A stretch of DNA of 17,390 nt, taken from the NCBI GenBank assembly GCA_015233265.1, contig JADFXZ010000028.1, positions 1-17,390 of the forward strand. Reading direction: 5' to 3'. The DNA comes from Nitrospirota bacterium. GTDB lineage: Bacteria; Nitrospirota; Thermodesulfovibrionia; Thermodesulfovibrionales; Magnetobacteriaceae. A program made the translations under genes and the position numbers. Below are positions 8,689 to 14,921 of the stretch, in pieces; position 1 is the first letter of the stretch, and each line of letters begins with the position of its first letter. Below the pieces are notes generated by a model, which was not told the DNA's origin, ran no database searches, and saw only the letters and a program-made list of their open reading frames with translations.

Positions 8689-9423
8689 CTAATGTATAAC
8701 TTTGATTTCTACCTTGTGGGTTTCGTCAGCTCCCCTGTTTTCCGCCCTACCGGCAGCAGTCTCGTTTGTAGCCACGGGGCGCGTCTTACCGTAACCCTCA
8801 ACTCTAATCCTATCAGCTTTGATCCCTCTGCTGACAAGGTAGTCTTTGATGGCATTAGCCCTTCTGAGGGATAATGCCTGGTTGTAATCTAATGTACCAA
8901 CGCTGTCAGTGTGTCCCTCTACCAAAACATTGGCATCAGGGTACTGCTTGAGGATACTATCGACAGCCTCGTTTAGCTCAGGCTTATACATATCCTTGAT
9001 GTTGAACTTGTCGAAATCGAACTTGACAGCTGTAATAACAATTTCTGTTTTGTTCGCTTCCGGCTTAGCTGGCTCAGGCGCACGTGGTGCCGGCCTTGCC
9101 ACTGGCTTCGACGGACACAACGCATTCGCCATAGCAATGGCCTTTAAAGCCATGTCGATACCTTCCCGCGTATGACATGCCCAGTAGATTTCATAAGCCT
9201 CGTCGCGCATCTGTACAGCAGCGGCAAACTCCACAGGGCAAGCTTTGTCTTTACCGGCGGCTCTGGCAGACTCTATTGCTCTGTCGGCCTCAGGAAGTTC
9301 CTTGTGATAGTACCATATGGCATGCTTAGGAGCGTACACCATTGTGCCGCAGCTTACGAACATAAAAGCGCTGACTGACAACAGTAGCAACAGCATTGTT
9401 CTTAAAACTGTAGTGTGTTTCAT
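8689..9423 (-). CDS. OmpA-family peptidoglycan-binding lipoprotein with DUF4398-like N-terminal domain
   Basis: The 244-residue product starts at the ATG (9423) with GGAGG six nt upstream; an in-frame ATG four codons earlier overlaps that Shine-Dalgarno and is unlikely. The N-terminus is a lipoprotein-like signal (hydrophobic run then FVSC), so Cys24 or so is probably lipidated. Residues 30-105 form a helical A-rich region (PEADRAIESARAAG, MRDEAYEIYWAC) resembling DUF4398. A P/A/K/E linker leads to a C-terminal OmpA domain with FDFDKFNI, VEGHTDSVG, SLRRANAIKDYL and RVEGYGKTRPVATN, which should bind diaminopimelate in peptidoglycan. The role is likely tethering the outer membrane to the wall, as for Pal. 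An oddity: the closing NRRVEI motif is interrupted, reading AENR-GADETH-KVEI, a six-residue insertion. It has its own promoter and terminator, so it appears monocistronic. Confidence 0.92.
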   Translation of the reverse strand: MKHTTVLRTMLLLLLSVSAFMFVSCGTMVYAPKHAIWYYHKELPEADRAIESARAAGKDKACPVEFAAAVQMRDEAYEIYWACHTREGIDMALKAIAMANALCPSKPVARPAPRAPEPAKPEANKTEIVITAVKFDFDKFNIKDMYKPELNEAVDSILKQYPDANVLVEGHTDSVGTLDYNQALSLRRANAIKDYLVSRGIKADRIRVEGYGKTRPVATNETAAGRAENRGADETHKVEIKVIH

Positions 9424-9437
9424 CGTTACCTCCATAG

Positions 9438-9467
9438 TTTATATGGCATAGTTTTTCTGAATTTCAA
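9438..9467 (-). promoter_or_regulatory. Putative promoter of the OmpA lipoprotein gene
   Basis: On the minus strand TTGAAA (9467-9462) and TATAAA (9443-9438) are separated by 18 bp. The predicted start would fall at or just inside the Shine-Dalgarno, so the leader would be very short; the true start may lie a few bases upstream. Confidence 0.42.
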
Positions 9468-9469
9468 CT

Positions 9470-9489
9470 TTAATTGCCAAGGCAATTAA
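9470..9489. promoter_or_regulatory. 20-bp palindrome upstream of the OmpA promoter, candidate operator
   Basis: TTAATTGCC (9470-9478) and GGCAATTAA (9481-9489) are perfect reverse complements separated by AA. The site ends 3 bp upstream of the predicted -35 box, where an activator or repressor dimer could bind. No T-run follows on either strand, so a terminator for the small-gene operon upstream is less likely. Confidence 0.5.
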
Positions 9490-9537
9490 GCTCAGTCATT
9501 CCTGTTTATTATCAGTAGTTATGTGTGCTGATGGCTG

Positions 9538-9549
9538 TCATCCACTCAT
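9538..9549 (-). pseudogene. Apparent start of a further coupled gene, interrupted after three codons
   Basis: GGGAGG precedes an ATG at 9549-9547 that overlaps the previous gene's TGA (ATGA), the same coupling used at 10298-10301. The frame reads M-S-G then UGA, continues through 13 sense codons and stops at a second UGA. This is either a decayed or truncated fourth gene or chance; no product is recognisable. Confidence 0.2.
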
Positions 9550-10049
9550 CTTGACCTCCCAACGCCTTTTGCGTTTACATTGCCCGCACTGCTCATCTCA
9601 TCGCAGTTTAGATTTAATCTATCGTTTGGGTCGTTTACGAATAACCAGATTAATGAGTAATATGTTATTTGCAGGGAGAGAGCTATTTCGCTATAAAAAG
9701 ATATGGGTTCCTTTGTCAGTTCTTTGGGCCTGCCCTTTAGATTATCAAACAATCTCTTTACTACTGAGACGTCGAAGATTACCCTGAGTTTTTGTAAGAA
9801 TACCAAGATTGTGGCCGATGCTTTTTCCTTAATATTCTTAATGGTACATTCAGTTGCCATGAGTTCATATAATTTCCTTGAGTTTTTGTTGAAAGAATTT
9901 ATTTGGAACTGAATATAATTGATAATTTCCAGCGGTTTATACTGATTTTGTGCTCCTATACTTTGTAATCGATCATGATTTACCGTTTCGTTTTTTACGA
10001 CCTCATATGAAAAGTTATATACTTTGTCATTTATCCCATAATTACTCAT
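9546..10049 (-). CDS. Hypothetical protein, third gene of a small-gene operon
   Basis: I do not recognise this 167-residue protein. The start at 10049 is chosen because AAGGAGG lies 8 nt upstream; a longer frame begins at 10085 but has no ribosome site. There is no signal peptide. The middle (about residues 45-110) is strongly helical and basic/hydrophobic (FNKNSRKLYELM, TILVFLQKLRVIF, VVKRLFDNLKGR). A hydrophobic aromatic stretch near 128-147 (LSLQITYYSLIWLF) could be a buried helix or a single membrane segment. The tail (MSSAGNVNAKGVGRSR) looks disordered. It is AT-rich compared with flanking housekeeping genes. It follows two smaller genes on the same strand with a 51-bp gap. Its stop codon overlaps an ATG preceded by GGGAGG, as if another coupled gene once followed. 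Confidence 0.65.
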   Translation of the reverse strand: MSNYGINDKVYNFSYEVVKNETVNHDRLQSIGAQNQYKPLEIINYIQFQINSFNKNSRKLYELMATECTIKNIKEKASATILVFLQKLRVIFDVSVVKRLFDNLKGRPKELTKEPISFYSEIALSLQITYYSLIWLFVNDPNDRLNLNCDEMSSAGNVNAKGVGRSR

Positions 10050-10100
10050 AAGCCTGGCCTCCTTCATATTTATTACTAAAAGCAATTGTTAAGCGGCTCT

Positions 10101-10301
10101 CTAGCGCTTTTTGAGCTTGCTCTTAATCCTATCTGATCTTCGGATGTCCTCAGAAGATATTCCGATCATTGACGAATGATTATTTTCATTAGATGTAGAC
10201 ATCAATAGTCCAATGACTTCGGTCTCAGCATCTCTGATCGATAAATATTTTATCTTTTTAAGAGGCAGATAATACGTTAATATCTTTACCATAGTGTTCA
10301 T
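10101..10301 (-). CDS. Small hypothetical protein, second gene of operon
   Basis: A 66-residue product I do not recognise. Its ATG overlaps the previous gene's TGA by ATGA, and AGGAG lies 8 nt upstream, so translational coupling is well supported. The N-terminal half (MVKILTYYLPLKKIKYLSIRDAETEVIGLLM) looks like a small alpha/beta or beta-rich fold. The C-terminus is strongly basic (IRRSDRIKSKLKKR), suggesting nucleic-acid or protein contact. No signal peptide or membrane helix is present. Existence as a gene is supported by spacing and ribosome site; function is unknown. Confidence 0.6.
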   Translation of the reverse strand: MNTMVKILTYYLPLKKIKYLSIRDAETEVIGLLMSTSNENNHSSMIGISSEDIRRSDRIKSKLKKR

Positions 10302-10492
10302 GCTTCTGCTCCTGTTTTCATCTCGGCCGCTTGCTGATATCCAGTTAATGTTTGAGCTAATGTATATAAAGGACTTTTTTTTAAACTATCCATATCTGAC
10401 GCACAGGGTTCATTTGCCTGTAAGATATTTGGATAGTATTCATGACTAATTACATCACTACACATATGTTTTTCATAGTTATTATATGTCAT
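10298..10492 (-). CDS. Small hypothetical protein, first gene of operon
   Basis: A 64-residue acidic-to-neutral protein with no family I recognise. It contains two cysteines (HMCSD, NEPCASD), a Y/N-rich N-terminus and a helical end (LYTLAQTLTGYQQAAEMK). The start at 10492 has a G-rich GGGGA about 7 nt upstream, a weak but acceptable ribosome site. Its last codons contain the AGGAG that serves the next gene, and its TGA overlaps that gene's ATG. No export signal is seen. Confidence 0.5.
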   Translation of the reverse strand: MTYNNYEKHMCSDVISHEYYPNILQANEPCASDMDSLKKSPLYTLAQTLTGYQQAAEMKTGAEA

Positions 10493-10816
10493 ATATCAAT
10501 CCCCACGGCCCATAATACTCATTAGTAGCTTCGCCAGTACATTCTGCACTACTACATACCGCAGCGCTCTGAACTTCTGTTGTATATTAGATTATCAAGA
10601 AGCATAGTTAATTATTACATGAATGAAATTTTAAAACAATCGGTAGAATGCAGATTTCTATGTAGGATGATTCAGGAACTGATACGGAAATTACCTATAG
10701 TGAGGGGCAAAATCATATTCCGATTGGAGGCAATGAATAGCTGCGTCAATGGGCCGGCAGGATGAACGGACTTCCGACAATCACTATCTCGCTCTATATA
10801 TAAAGGATGACGGCCG
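10493..10816. other. AT-rich intergenic region between small-gene operon and response regulator
   Basis: A 324-bp gap. It holds a possible promoter for the operon (10584-10611). No strong terminator follows the response regulator gene; only short GC palindromes (GGCCGGC near 10751, CGGA-CT-TCCG near 10768) are present. Reading frames on either strand lack ribosome sites. Confidence 0.5.
10584..10611 (-). promoter_or_regulatory. Possible promoter of the small-gene operon
   Basis: The minus strand has TTAACT (10611-10606) and TAATAT (10589-10584) with a 16-bp spacer, predicting an approximately 85-nt leader. In such AT-rich sequence this match could be chance. Confidence 0.3.
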
Positions 10817-11458
10817 CTATTCGTCCTGGTTGATGAGATTATGTTTAACGGCGTATCGTACAATATCTGCGTTACTAAGTAAATTCATCTTTAACATTAT
10901 ATTGGCTCTGTATGTATTAACCGTTTTTACATTTAACCCAAGGTTCTCCGCTATTTCTTTAGGAGCGGCCCCGGATGCCATCATAAGCATCACCTGAAAC
11001 TCCCTGAAGGCTAACGATTCATGCGGTGGGTTTTCGATATTAACATTTACAGCATCTGCAAGCTTCTCTGATAGAGTTTCCGTTATATACTTTCCTCTGG
11101 TAACTATTTTCTTTATTGCCAATATGAGTTCATCCGGCAGAGTTTTTTTTGTTAAATATCCTGAGGCGCCAAGCTTTAACGACATCATGGCATACTGTTC
11201 CTCAGGATGCATACTCAGCATAAGAACAGGTAGCGCAGGATATTGCTGCCTAATTTTCTCCAGCACCCTAAGACCACTGTCATCGGTCAGCGTAATGTCT
11301 AAAATAACAATATCAGGGGCTATTTCACCTAAGAGATCCATGGCTTGCCGGGCATTTGACGCCTCCGCGATTACGGATATATCAGGATCACTCGAGAGGG
11401 CTTTGATAACTCCAGCCCTTACAATAGGATGGTCGTCAACCAGAAAAATCTTAATCAT
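10817..11458 (-). CDS. NarL/FixJ-type response regulator (receiver + LuxR HTH)
   Basis: The 213-residue protein is a DNA-binding response regulator. The receiver domain (1-120) has the acidic pair D8-D9, the phospho-acceptor D54 in VILDITL, and the conserved lysine in YLTKKT near residue 104. The LuxR-type helix-turn-helix (about 145-210) reads LAFREFQVMLMMASG, PKEIAENLGLNVKTVNTYRANIMLKM, typical of regulators that dimerise on inverted repeats. AAGGAG sits 7 nt before the ATG. It lies 15 bp downstream of the histidine kinase gene and is surely its partner. The target genes are unknown; the adjacent small-gene operon is a candidate. Confidence 0.95.
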   Translation of the reverse strand: MIKIFLVDDHPIVRAGVIKALSSDPDISVIAEASNARQAMDLLGEIAPDIVILDITLTDDSGLRVLEKIRQQYPALPVLMLSMHPEEQYAMMSLKLGASGYLTKKTLPDELILAIKKIVTRGKYITETLSEKLADAVNVNIENPPHESLAFREFQVMLMMASGAAPKEIAENLGLNVKTVNTYRANIMLKMNLLSNADIVRYAVKHNLINQDE

Positions 11459-11473
11459 TAATGATCTCCTTCT

Positions 11474-13039
11474 TTATCGATTCTTGGCAGGAATAGATAC
11501 GGTAATTTTTGTTCCAGTACCAGAATCTTTTTTGTCAATAGCAAGCGTTCCTCCAAGCAGAGAAACGCGCTCTCTCATCCCTATTATTCCTAATGACTTA
11601 TAATTAAACATCAGAGACTCATCAATCCCCTTGCCGTTGTCTTCTACTTCCATAATAATCGAGTCACCTTCGTCATACATCTTTATACTAACTTTCTCGG
11701 CATTGGCATGTCGGACTACGTTAGTTACAGATTCCTGAAAAACACGATATAAAGTAGTAGAGTATTCTTTATTGAGTTCATCAAAATACCTTCTGTTTTT
11801 AATATTATCAACGTCAAACTCAAACGTAGTCCCTGTCCGTTTATGAAGTTCGCTAATCTGCCATTCTATGGCTGGTATTAAGCCAAAGTCATCAAGTATT
11901 GTTGGTCTTAATGACATTATCAGGCTGTGCGTGCTGTCAATAATATTATCGACCATGACTACAATGTTTTTGGCTTTATCATTTATTATGTTATTATTAG
12001 ACGCACCTGTTGACTTTACAATATCATAAATTTCATATTTTAATACTGTTAACGACTGGCCCAGATCGTCGTGGAGTTCTCTTGAAATATTCTTTCTGTC
12101 TTCCTCAATCGTATTTTGCAAGTGAATCGCGTTCAGGCGTAAACGTTCCCTCGACGATACTAACTCGTCTTCCATTTGTTTTCGTTCAGTAATGTTTACG
12201 CCTATCAATGTTAAGCAGCGTTTATTGTCTAAATCGATTACCGAACCAACGATATAAAATGGAATCAGTGTCCTGCTTTTATTACATAAATCGTGTTCAT
12301 AATAGTCTTTCCTGTTTGCAAACATGTCTTTAAGTTCATCTTGAACCGCTGACTTCTGATCATCGGGAAATAAGTCAATTATGTTCATTGCATTTATCTC
12401 ATCGGCTGAATACTCCGTAACTGATTCTAAATATTTATTCCATAACAATAGTCTGCCAGAGTTATCCACAATGATTAAAATTCCTGGTATAGTATTAATT
12501 ACATTATCGGAGAGATGTCTTTCTCTCATTAATTGTTTTTCTGCTTCTTTACGCTGGATCAACTCTTCCGCAAGACTCGCGTTATAACGCAATAAGTTTG
12601 CCGTACGTCTTTCTATCAGTTCGTCAAGCAATGCACCCTTTTCCTGCAACTGATGTTCTAATTCAACACGTTTTGTTATATCCCTTGAAATAACCGATAC
12701 AATATTTACTGCGTCCGCATTGTCAAGTTCAGGGATAATCTGACAGCTAAAATATAATTTGCCGCCGTCTCGCCCCTCTAATTCAATATCGGTTTCCTTC
12801 TGGCAGCGTGAATCGAAGACATCTCGTATTATGCCTTCCAATAAAGCGGTATTAAACGACTGAGTACCTAACTGACGGTTTGTTTTGCCAATAAAATCCT
12901 CCGGTTTCAAATCCATGTAAATGCTTATGGCCGGATTGACGTAGATATACCGGTAGTTTTTATCCAGGCGGAAGATAATGTCCGCACTCTTTTCTATGAT
13001 GGAGTGGTATTTATCTTCACTTTCATTTCGGATTGTCAT
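11474..13039 (-). CDS. Soluble PAS-PAS sensor histidine kinase, HisKA_3 (NarX/DegS) type
   Basis: The 521-residue kinase has no membrane segment, so it senses an internal or diffusible signal. PAS 1 is at about 10-115 (IIEKSADIIFRLD, YVNPAISIYM). A coiled coil at about 125-170 (LEHQLQEKGALLDELIERR) leads to PAS 2 at about 175-285 (VINTIPGILIIVDNSGRLLLWN). The dimerisation/phospho-acceptor helix follows with H323 in SRELHDDLGQSL. The HATPase domain (about 420-518) shows the N-box ESVTNVVRHANA, G1 VEDNGKGID and G2 IGMRERVSLLGG. A TAA two codons upstream fixes the ATG; GGAGG is 11 nt upstream, somewhat distant. It is followed at 15 bp by its response regulator. No cysteine or haem motif in the PAS domains shows the ligand. 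Confidence 0.95.
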   Translation of the reverse strand: MTIRNESEDKYHSIIEKSADIIFRLDKNYRYIYVNPAISIYMDLKPEDFIGKTNRQLGTQSFNTALLEGIIRDVFDSRCQKETDIELEGRDGGKLYFSCQIIPELDNADAVNIVSVISRDITKRVELEHQLQEKGALLDELIERRTANLLRYNASLAEELIQRKEAEKQLMRERHLSDNVINTIPGILIIVDNSGRLLLWNKYLESVTEYSADEINAMNIIDLFPDDQKSAVQDELKDMFANRKDYYEHDLCNKSRTLIPFYIVGSVIDLDNKRCLTLIGVNITERKQMEDELVSSRERLRLNAIHLQNTIEEDRKNISRELHDDLGQSLTVLKYEIYDIVKSTGASNNNIINDKAKNIVVMVDNIIDSTHSLIMSLRPTILDDFGLIPAIEWQISELHKRTGTTFEFDVDNIKNRRYFDELNKEYSTTLYRVFQESVTNVVRHANAEKVSIKMYDEGDSIIMEVEDNGKGIDESLMFNYKSLGIIGMRERVSLLGGTLAIDKKDSGTGTKITVSIPAKNR

Positions 13040-13139
13040 ACCTTAGTCTTCCTCCAGATAGGCTATGCTATAAACGATTGTACTATCCTAATCTCTGATG
13101 CTGCAACTGAAAAAGCACACCTACATACTTCTTTCTTTT

Positions 13140-13169
13140 AGCATACACTTTTAGTCCTTACGAAGTCAA
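13140..13169 (-). promoter_or_regulatory. Putative sigma-70 promoter of the kinase/regulator operon
   Basis: The minus strand reads TTGACT (13169-13164), 18-bp spacer, TATGCT (13145-13140). Transcription would start near 13133, leaving a leader of about 94 nt before the kinase ATG. Confidence 0.5.
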
Positions 13170-13216
13170 TAGGGTATAGCATCAAAGTCGAAATGTCCTA
13201 TTCTTACCAAAGTAAA

Positions 13217-13267
13217 AATCCCCTGCTGGATTAACAAAAAACAGCCCAAAGGCAGTTAAGGGGGATT
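13217..13267 (-). terminator. Second hairpin downstream of the cheY-like gene
   Basis: AATCCCC (13217-13223) pairs with GGGGATT (13261-13267). Inside, TTAAC can pair with GTTAA. On the minus strand the stem is followed by a short T-run, so it may be a backup terminator. The long loop makes this less certain than the hairpin at 13315-13356. Confidence 0.35.
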
Positions 13268-13314
13268 CAGAGGCCGCTGAGTATTTCACATTTCGTCATT
13301 AACACCACAATAAC

Positions 13315-13356
13315 AAAAAAAGCCGGACAGCGGCTTCCTGCCTTGTCGTCCGGTTT
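13315..13356 (-). terminator. Rho-independent terminator of the cheY-like gene
   Basis: On the minus strand a stem of AAACCGGAC (13356-13348, one G-U pair possible) and GTCCGGCTT closes a 19-nt loop and is followed by a run of seven T residues. It lies about 110 bp past the receiver-gene stop. Confidence 0.75.
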
Positions 13357-13464
13357 GCTTACTATTAGGGGACTTAGGTGTCAATCTGTGTGTTTGCTGC
13401 TTTCTCAGCATGTTTATTATTGCACTACAGTTTTTCTGTCGGCAGAAAGACAGATAAACTTTAG

Positions 13465-13839
13465 TCAGCCTAATAGCTTGGTCACGATGTTTAAGAGCTG
13501 GTCAGGTTTGAATGGCTTAACTATCCAGGCGGTAGCCCCTGCCGATTTCCCCTCCTGCCTCTTAGTGATATGTGCCTCTGTCGTTACCATAACAATTGGG
13601 ATGAAGCGGTAGTCAGGCAGCCGACGCACATGCCTTATAAAATCAAGACCATTCATATTGGGCATGTTGACGTCAACAAACATCATCTCGACCTTTTTGC
13701 CCTCTATTGAGTTTAATTTATCGAGTGCATCGCTTCCGTCAAGCGCGTCTACTACCTCGTGACCGGCGTTGGTCAGCGTCAGGCTGACTAGCTGCCTTAC
13801 ACTAGGAGAATCGTCTACTACCATGATAAGCCGCTTCAT
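13465..13839 (-). CDS. Stand-alone CheY-like response regulator receiver
   Basis: The 124-residue single-domain receiver has all key residues: D9-D10 (VVDDS), phospho-acceptor D56 (MFVDVNMP), T86 (VMVTTEA) and K108 (WIVKPF). It has no output domain, so it should act by binding a partner, such as a flagellar switch protein or a phosphorelay kinase. The receiver is of the chemotaxis (CheY) type. No chemotaxis gene is adjacent; nadA is upstream and a two-component pair downstream, each with separate signals. No Shine-Dalgarno precedes the ATG, and the promoter predicts a leader of about 6 nt, so translation may be leaderless. A second ATG at codon 6 would cut into the first beta strand. Confidence 0.95.
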   Translation of the reverse strand: MKRLIMVVDDSPSVRQLVSLTLTNAGHEVVDALDGSDALDKLNSIEGKKVEMMFVDVNMPNMNGLDFIRHVRRLPDYRFIPIVMVTTEAHITKRQEGKSAGATAWIVKPFKPDQLLNIVTKLLG

Positions 13840-13851
13840 ATTTGTAAGAAT

Positions 13852-13881
13852 ATTTTACACTAAGACGCTGAAAAAAGTTAA
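13852..13881 (-). promoter_or_regulatory. Putative promoter of the cheY-like gene
   Basis: The minus strand has TTAACT (13881-13876), 18-bp spacer and TAAAAT (13857-13852). The predicted start is near 13845, about 6 nt before the ATG, the same geometry as the glycosyltransferase gene at 936. Confidence 0.45.
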
Positions 13882-13919
13882 ATTATTTTTTGCATCGATG
13901 TTTGGGGCGGCACACGGCG

Positions 13920-14891
13920 CTACAGAGAAATCATTCTGCTGAGGGCCTTCCATGCCGGTTCTCTTATTTCGTCACTTACTTTTATTACATTTTTCATTTC
14001 TTTGAGGGCGAGATATACGGAGTCCAGAGTGGTTTTCTTCATATTAGGGCATACCATGTCTTTCCTAAGAGGATAGAACACCTTGTCCGGATTTTCTTTT
14101 CTCAGCCTGTAGAGAAGCCCAATTTCCGTTCCCACAATAAATTTCTTCGCAGAGGAGTTGGCCGCAAACCTGAGCATTCCCGATGTGCTTGCCACGCTGT
14201 CAGCCATCTCCAGAATGTCAAGCCTGCACTCCGGGTGTGCCATAAACATTGCGTCAGGATAGCTCTTCCTTGCCTTTTCGACATCCATCGGCCGTACCCT
14301 GTCGTGTACATGACAGTAGCCGTCCCACGATATTATCTCTTTTTTAGTATTTTTAGCCGCCCATGCTGACAAATTCTTATCCGGAACGCAGATTACACGC
14401 TCATCCGGCAGGGACTCTATAACCTCCACAACGTTTGCCGATGTGCAGCATATATCGCTGTCCGCCTTAACCTCAGCCGTGGTATTTACATAGGCAACAA
14501 CTGGTACGCCGGGATAGTCCCGTTTTATATCCCTAAGCGAATATTCAACAGGATAAACATACTTTGGCGGGTCATTATATCCTGGAAATGCCCCGTAGAG
14601 TTCTCGATGCGAACCGGCACTAATCATCTCGGCCATCGGACAGAAGGCATCGAAGGCAGAAAGCAGCACCACCTTGTCAGGCGATAGAATCGAGGCGCTC
14701 TCGGCCATAAAGTTCACCCCACAAAACACGATTACATCACAGCTGGTTGAGGCGGCCTTTCGCGAAAGTTCAAGTGAGTCGCCTGTCATATCCGCAATGG
14801 CCTGAACTTCGTCACGCTGGTAGTTGTGGGCTATTATCAGGGCGTTTCGCTGCTCTTTCAGCCTTAATATTTTTTCATTCAGGTCATTCAT
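13920..14891 (-). CDS. nadA: Quinolinate synthase NadA
   Basis: The 323-residue enzyme condenses iminoaspartate with dihydroxyacetone phosphate to quinolinate in de novo NAD synthesis, using a [4Fe-4S] cluster. The three cluster cysteines are visible as C84 (AFCPMAE), C193 (GYCHVH) and C281 (MVCPNMKKT). Substrate-site motifs include AHNYQ (21-25), GDSLELS, CGVNFMAE (57-64), YVNTTAEVKA, HPECR (219-223) and VGTEIGLLYRL. It is of normal length for the compact NadA class. The ATG at 14891 has no clear Shine-Dalgarno and lies 30 bp after the transglycosylase stop, so it may depend on readthrough or coupling from that gene. nadB and nadC are not in the window. Confidence 0.97.
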   Translation of the reverse strand: MNDLNEKILRLKEQRNALIIAHNYQRDEVQAIADMTGDSLELSRKAASTSCDVIVFCGVNFMAESASILSPDKVVLLSAFDAFCPMAEMISAGSHRELYGAFPGYNDPPKYVYPVEYSLRDIKRDYPGVPVVAYVNTTAEVKADSDICCTSANVVEVIESLPDERVICVPDKNLSAWAAKNTKKEIISWDGYCHVHDRVRPMDVEKARKSYPDAMFMAHPECRLDILEMADSVASTSGMLRFAANSSAKKFIVGTEIGLLYRLRKENPDKVFYPLRKDMVCPNMKKTTLDSVYLALKEMKNVIKVSDEIREPAWKALSRMISL

Positions 14892-14921
14892 ATCGTTGCG
14901 GCCGCCGCTGATGGGCTGGTT

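Larger units (their letters stand above)
13040..13464. other. Intergenic region between cheY-like gene and kinase gene
   Basis: The gap contains, on the minus strand, the strong terminator of the receiver gene (13315-13356), a second hairpin (13217-13267) and the promoter of the kinase operon (13140-13169). No coding frame is supported. Confidence 0.65.

Noticed and set aside
10580..10765. 61-codon plus-strand frame in the gap between the small-gene operon and the response regulator
   Set aside because: It starts with TTG, has no ribosome site at that or any internal ATG, and its product shows no protein-like pattern or family.
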